A DNA stretch of 33,952 bases from Pseudomonas graminis (GTDB lineage: Bacteria; Pseudomonadota; Gammaproteobacteria; Pseudomonadales; Pseudomonadaceae), in the NCBI RefSeq assembly GCF_900111735.1, contig NZ_FOHW01000048.1, forward strand, positions 1 through 33,952. The letters are read 5' to 3'. The stretch's first letter is position 1; each line of letters opens with the position of its first letter. Shown piece after piece: positions 31,801 to 33,952 of the stretch. The notes under the pieces are model-generated. The model was not told where the DNA came from and did no database searches. It saw only the letters and a list, made by a program, of their open reading frames with translations. A program made the translations under genes and the position numbers.

Positions 31801-31829
31801 CCCGGTGGACAAAGCTGATGTCCACCGGG
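31801..31829 (-). terminator. Strong hairpin after the fasciclin gene
   Basis: CCCGGTGGACA (31801-31811) and TGTCCACCGGG (31819-31829) form a perfect 11-bp stem with a 7-nt loop, 23 bp beyond the fasciclin stop codon. No T run follows on the minus strand, so it may act as a weak terminator or an mRNA 3'-end stabiliser. Confidence 0.6.
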
Positions 31830-31852
31830 TGCAGCAGCGATTACGCCAGTGA

Positions 31853-32410
31853 TTAAGGCATCAGCACCGAGTCGACCACGTGGATGACACCGTTCGACTG
31901 CATCACATCAGCGATGCTGACCGCGCTTTTGTTACCTTTAGCGTCCATCACCCACAGCTTCCCGTCATGGGGCATCACGGTGAGGGATTCGCCTTGTACG
32001 GTTTTCAGCATCACCTTGCCGCCGTTCATTTTGGCGTCCGCCATCAATTGTTTGGCGGTGTGGGTACCGGCGACGACGTGGTACGTCAAAATTTTGGTCA
32101 GGTCCGCTTTGTTCTCTGGCTTGACCAGCGTTTCGACGGTGCCGGCGGGCAGTTTAGCGAAGGCTTCGTTGGTGGGAGCGAAGACGGTGAACGGGCCTTT
32201 GCTGTTCAGCGTGTCCACCAGACCTGCAGCTTTGACCGCCGCAACGAGGGTGGTGTGGTCCTTGGAGTTGACGGCGTTCTCGACAATGGTCTTGGTCGGG
32301 TACATGGCGGCGCCACCCACCATGACGGTGTCGGCGGCAAAGCTCGGTGAAGCAGCGAGGCAGAGGGCGGCGAAGGAGGCTGCGGCAATGCGTTTGGCAA
32401 TGGTCAACAT
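31853..32410 (-). CDS. Secreted fasciclin (FAS1)-domain protein
   Basis: A 185-residue exported protein: a Sec signal peptide (about 1-25, ending SFAA) and one FAS1 domain covering about 45-185. FAS1 motifs are clear: the H1-like GPFTVFAPTNEAFAKLPAGT and the H2-like NGVIHVVDSVLMP end, with YHVVAGTHTAKQLM between. FAS1 domains mediate adhesion or extracellular interactions; the specific role here is unknown. The ATG at 32410 has AGGAG eight bases upstream, and codons further upstream lie in the promoter. It stands between two sigma/anti-sigma pairs and carries an ECF-type promoter motif. Confidence 0.93.
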   Translation of the reverse strand: MLTIAKRIAAASFAALCLAASPSFAADTVMVGGAAMYPTKTIVENAVNSKDHTTLVAAVKAAGLVDTLNSKGPFTVFAPTNEAFAKLPAGTVETLVKPENKADLTKILTYHVVAGTHTAKQLMADAKMNGGKVMLKTVQGESLTVMPHDGKLWVMDAKGNKSAVSIADVMQSNGVIHVVDSVLMP

Positions 32411-32457
32411 GGTACTTCTCCTAGATTCTTCGGTCCTTCGGATGAAGGTGAGAGATA

Positions 32458-32484
32458 TACGGAGCAGCGGCCACAACGGATGCA
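32458..32484 (-). promoter_or_regulatory. Putative ECF-type promoter of the fasciclin gene
   Basis: On the minus strand TGCATCC (32484-32478), 16 bases, then CGTA (32461-32458), immediately after the upstream anti-sigma stop codon. The predicted transcript has a ~40-nt leader containing the AGGAG site. It matches the element before the DUF3455 gene in both half-sites and spacing. Confidence 0.62.
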
Positions 32485-33198
32485 TCACAGTGAAGATATT
32501 TTTCCCTGGGCGACGACCGGTCCGGTCGGCAGCCCGCTGGGCGACCCGTTCAGCGGCTCCAGGGTCACGGCCAGCACTGCGCCGCTGGCGAGCAGATCAG
32601 CCAGTTGCGGCGTTACGTTTAGCGTTGCGGAAGCATTGGCGGGCAGCAGGCCCAGCGACCGCGGCTTGCCATCGGCAGCGATCACCCATGCTTCGGCACT
32701 CTTGCCCGGCCAGTCATTGTGGTGTGTGTTGACGAACAGCACACTGCGCCGATCAGGGTTGATCGTGGCGGCAAACAGCGTATCGCCGCTGCTTTGATCC
32801 AGACGCGCCAGCAGTGCAGGCCCTGATGCTGGCGCCGAAACAGGCTGCTGAAGGGTCAGCACCGACGCCAGCAACCCGGCAGCCAGCGCGGCTGTCGTCC
32901 AGCGCCAGAGCCCGAGGTTGTTCCACCAGCCTGACGCCCGTGACGGCGGATGACTGGCCCCCGCAAACAATCGCTGCTCAATCCTGCGCCAGGTAGCCGC
33001 CGGAGGGCTGGACGCGGGCAATTGACCCAGCCACTCGGCGAAGTGCGCCTGCCACTGCTCCATCGCGCGTTGATGGCGAGGCTCCCGCGCAATCATCGCC
33101 TCCACCCGATCACGCTCTTGGCGGTCGAGTACGCCAAGGGCGTACTCCGCGATCAGCAGGTCCGGGGTCTCGTCGGGAGGCAGTGGATGCTCGTTCAT
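32485..33198 (-). CDS. RskA-family transmembrane anti-sigma factor (first pair)
   Basis: A 237-residue anti-sigma factor with a cytoplasmic N-terminal helical domain (LLIAEYALGVLDRQERDRVE; no zinc motif), one membrane helix at about 95-113, and a periplasmic anti-sigma-K domain (FVNTHHNDWPGKSAEAWVIA) closing with EPLNGSPSGLPTGPVVAQGK. The ATG overlaps the sigma stop (ATGA). The likely function is inner-membrane sequestration of the adjacent sigma factor until a periplasmic signal triggers release or proteolysis; the signal cannot be read from the sequence. Confidence 0.9.
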   Translation of the reverse strand: MNEHPLPPDETPDLLIAEYALGVLDRQERDRVEAMIAREPRHQRAMEQWQAHFAEWLGQLPASSPPAATWRRIEQRLFAGASHPPSRASGWWNNLGLWRWTTAALAAGLLASVLTLQQPVSAPASGPALLARLDQSSGDTLFAATINPDRRSVLFVNTHHNDWPGKSAEAWVIAADGKPRSLGLLPANASATLNVTPQLADLLASGAVLAVTLEPLNGSPSGLPTGPVVAQGKISSL

Positions 33199-33770
33199 AG
33201 GCCAAGGCACAAGCGCAGTCGAAGCAACCCGCGACGAATCCAGCTTTTCATCGTCCCCAGCGCAATGCCGTGGCGCTCGGCGAGCTCGGCGTACGAGTAA
33301 CCCTCGAAGAACGCGACGCGAATATAGCGTTGCTGCGCTTCTTCCAGGGTTTCCAGGCAGCGGTCCAACTGGCTGCCCTCCTGCTCGCGTTCGAGAGAGT
33401 CCGCGATGGAGTCCTGCGTGGATAATTCGGTGATCGTTTCAAGAGGGTCGTGAGGGCGACGGGCCCTGCGCCGGTCAATGGCCTTGTTGCGCGCCATGGT
33501 CGCCAGCCAGGTCATGCCGCTGGCCAGTTGCGGATCGAAGCGAGAGGCCTTCAGCCACGTCATGATGTACACCTCTTGCAGGACCTCTTCAGCCTCGGCC
33601 CGATTGCCGGAATAGTGCAGGCAGATGCCGAACAGCCTGGCCGACGTGGCGTGATACATCGCCTCGAACGCCAGCCGATCCCCTTTCCCGCAGGCCTGCA
33701 ACAAGGCATTCAACGCCTCGGCGCCGGACTGAACGTCAGATAACTGGGCTGCATTTGATCGAATGGTCAA
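33195..33770 (-). CDS. ECF sigma factor (first pair)
   Basis: A 191-residue ECF sigma factor: region 2 as ARLFGICLHYSGNRAEAEEV plus LQEVYIMTWLKASRFDP and MTWLATMARNKAIDRRRARR, and region 4 as RVAFFEGYSYAELAERHGIA plus LGTMKSWIRRGLLRLR. The apparent start is TTG at 33770 with AAGG upstream; no ATG occurs before the middle of region 2. It is coupled to its anti-sigma gene by ATGA. The upstream 50 bp hold an AGAGTG...CACTCT inverted repeat (33785-33804) and then element copy D; the TGCATCC-N16-SGTA motif is not seen here. Confidence 0.9.
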   Translation of the reverse strand: MTIRSNAAQLSDVQSGAEALNALLQACGKGDRLAFEAMYHATSARLFGICLHYSGNRAEAEEVLQEVYIMTWLKASRFDPQLASGMTWLATMARNKAIDRRRARRPHDPLETITELSTQDSIADSLEREQEGSQLDRCLETLEEAQQRYIRVAFFEGYSYAELAERHGIALGTMKSWIRRGLLRLRLCLGL

Positions 33771-33823
33771 GTGGCAAGGCCTTGAGAGTGACTGCGGCCA
33801 CTCTAGCGGTGCTGCTGAGAGAA

Positions 33824-33952
33824 GATCAAGAGCGTCTGCCTGGGGGCAGACCGTTTCGCCTTCGGCGAGTTACTTGGAAAAGCACCCCAAGTAACCAAGG
33901 GTGCCTGCTCCTGGTTGGGCCCGACTTCGTCGGGTTCCCTCACTCCGACGAC
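33824..33952 (+). repeat. ~310-bp multicopy intergenic element, copy D (cut by window end)
   Basis: It begins GATCAAGAGCGTCTGCC and follows the other copies through the GTTACTTGG/CCAAGTAAC hairpin up to the window edge. It lies just upstream of the first ECF sigma gene and points away from it. Confidence 0.85.

Overview
The window reads as chromosomal DNA of a Pseudomonas, most likely of the P. fluorescens group. This is inferred from gene content and order (flhA-flhF-fleN-fliA-cheYZAB-motCD-ParA-ParP/CheW-like-cheW, then fliK-like/flhB-like, then a ccm operon), from high GC, and from abundant REP/REPIN palindromes in the gaps. No phage, insertion-sequence transposase, CRISPR array, tRNA or rRNA was recognised.

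Layout. 1-377: a REPIN-rich tandem array. 378-2380 (+): a voltage-gated-type potassium channel with a C-terminal zinc ribbon, then a periplasmic sulfate-binding protein. 2381-3300: two inverted copies of a ~310-bp multicopy intergenic element around REPs. 3301-10899 (-): the cytochrome c maturation operon ccmABCDEFGHI plus a trailing lipoprotein gene. 11063-13014 (+): a FliK-type hook-length protein and a small stand-alone FlhB C-terminal-domain protein. 13015-13842: a 277-bp tandem duplication made of REPINs. 13843-28884 (-): the flagellar/chemotaxis block, ending on its upstream side with flhA. 28885-29672: repeats and a small MITE-like palindrome. 29673-33770 (-): two ECF sigma/RskA-type anti-sigma pairs flanking a fasciclin-domain protein and a DUF3455 protein. 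33824-33952: start of a fourth copy of the ~310-bp element.

How the genes work together. CcmABCDE move heme to the periplasm and load it onto CcmE, and CcmFGHI reduce apocytochromes and attach the heme. In the motility block, FlhF and FleN set flagellar position and number. FlhA is the export gate, and FliA is the late-flagellar sigma factor. CheA/W/Y/Z/B process chemotactic signals, MotCD is a stator, and the ParA/ParP-like pair probably places the chemoreceptor array at the pole. I read a good sigma54 promoter before flhA, a good sigma28 promoter before the parP-like gene, and an intrinsic terminator after fliA. In the ECF region, the fasciclin and DUF3455 genes share a promoter-like element TGCATCC-N16-SGTA, suggesting one regulon.

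Most notable points: four repeats of an acidic DEITDxEFExLLDQLHGKG-type motif in the CheA linker; a REP sequence read as part of the CcmH signal peptide; the shared ECF promoter motif; and the dense repeat architecture, including a REP whose hairpin mutations compensate each other.
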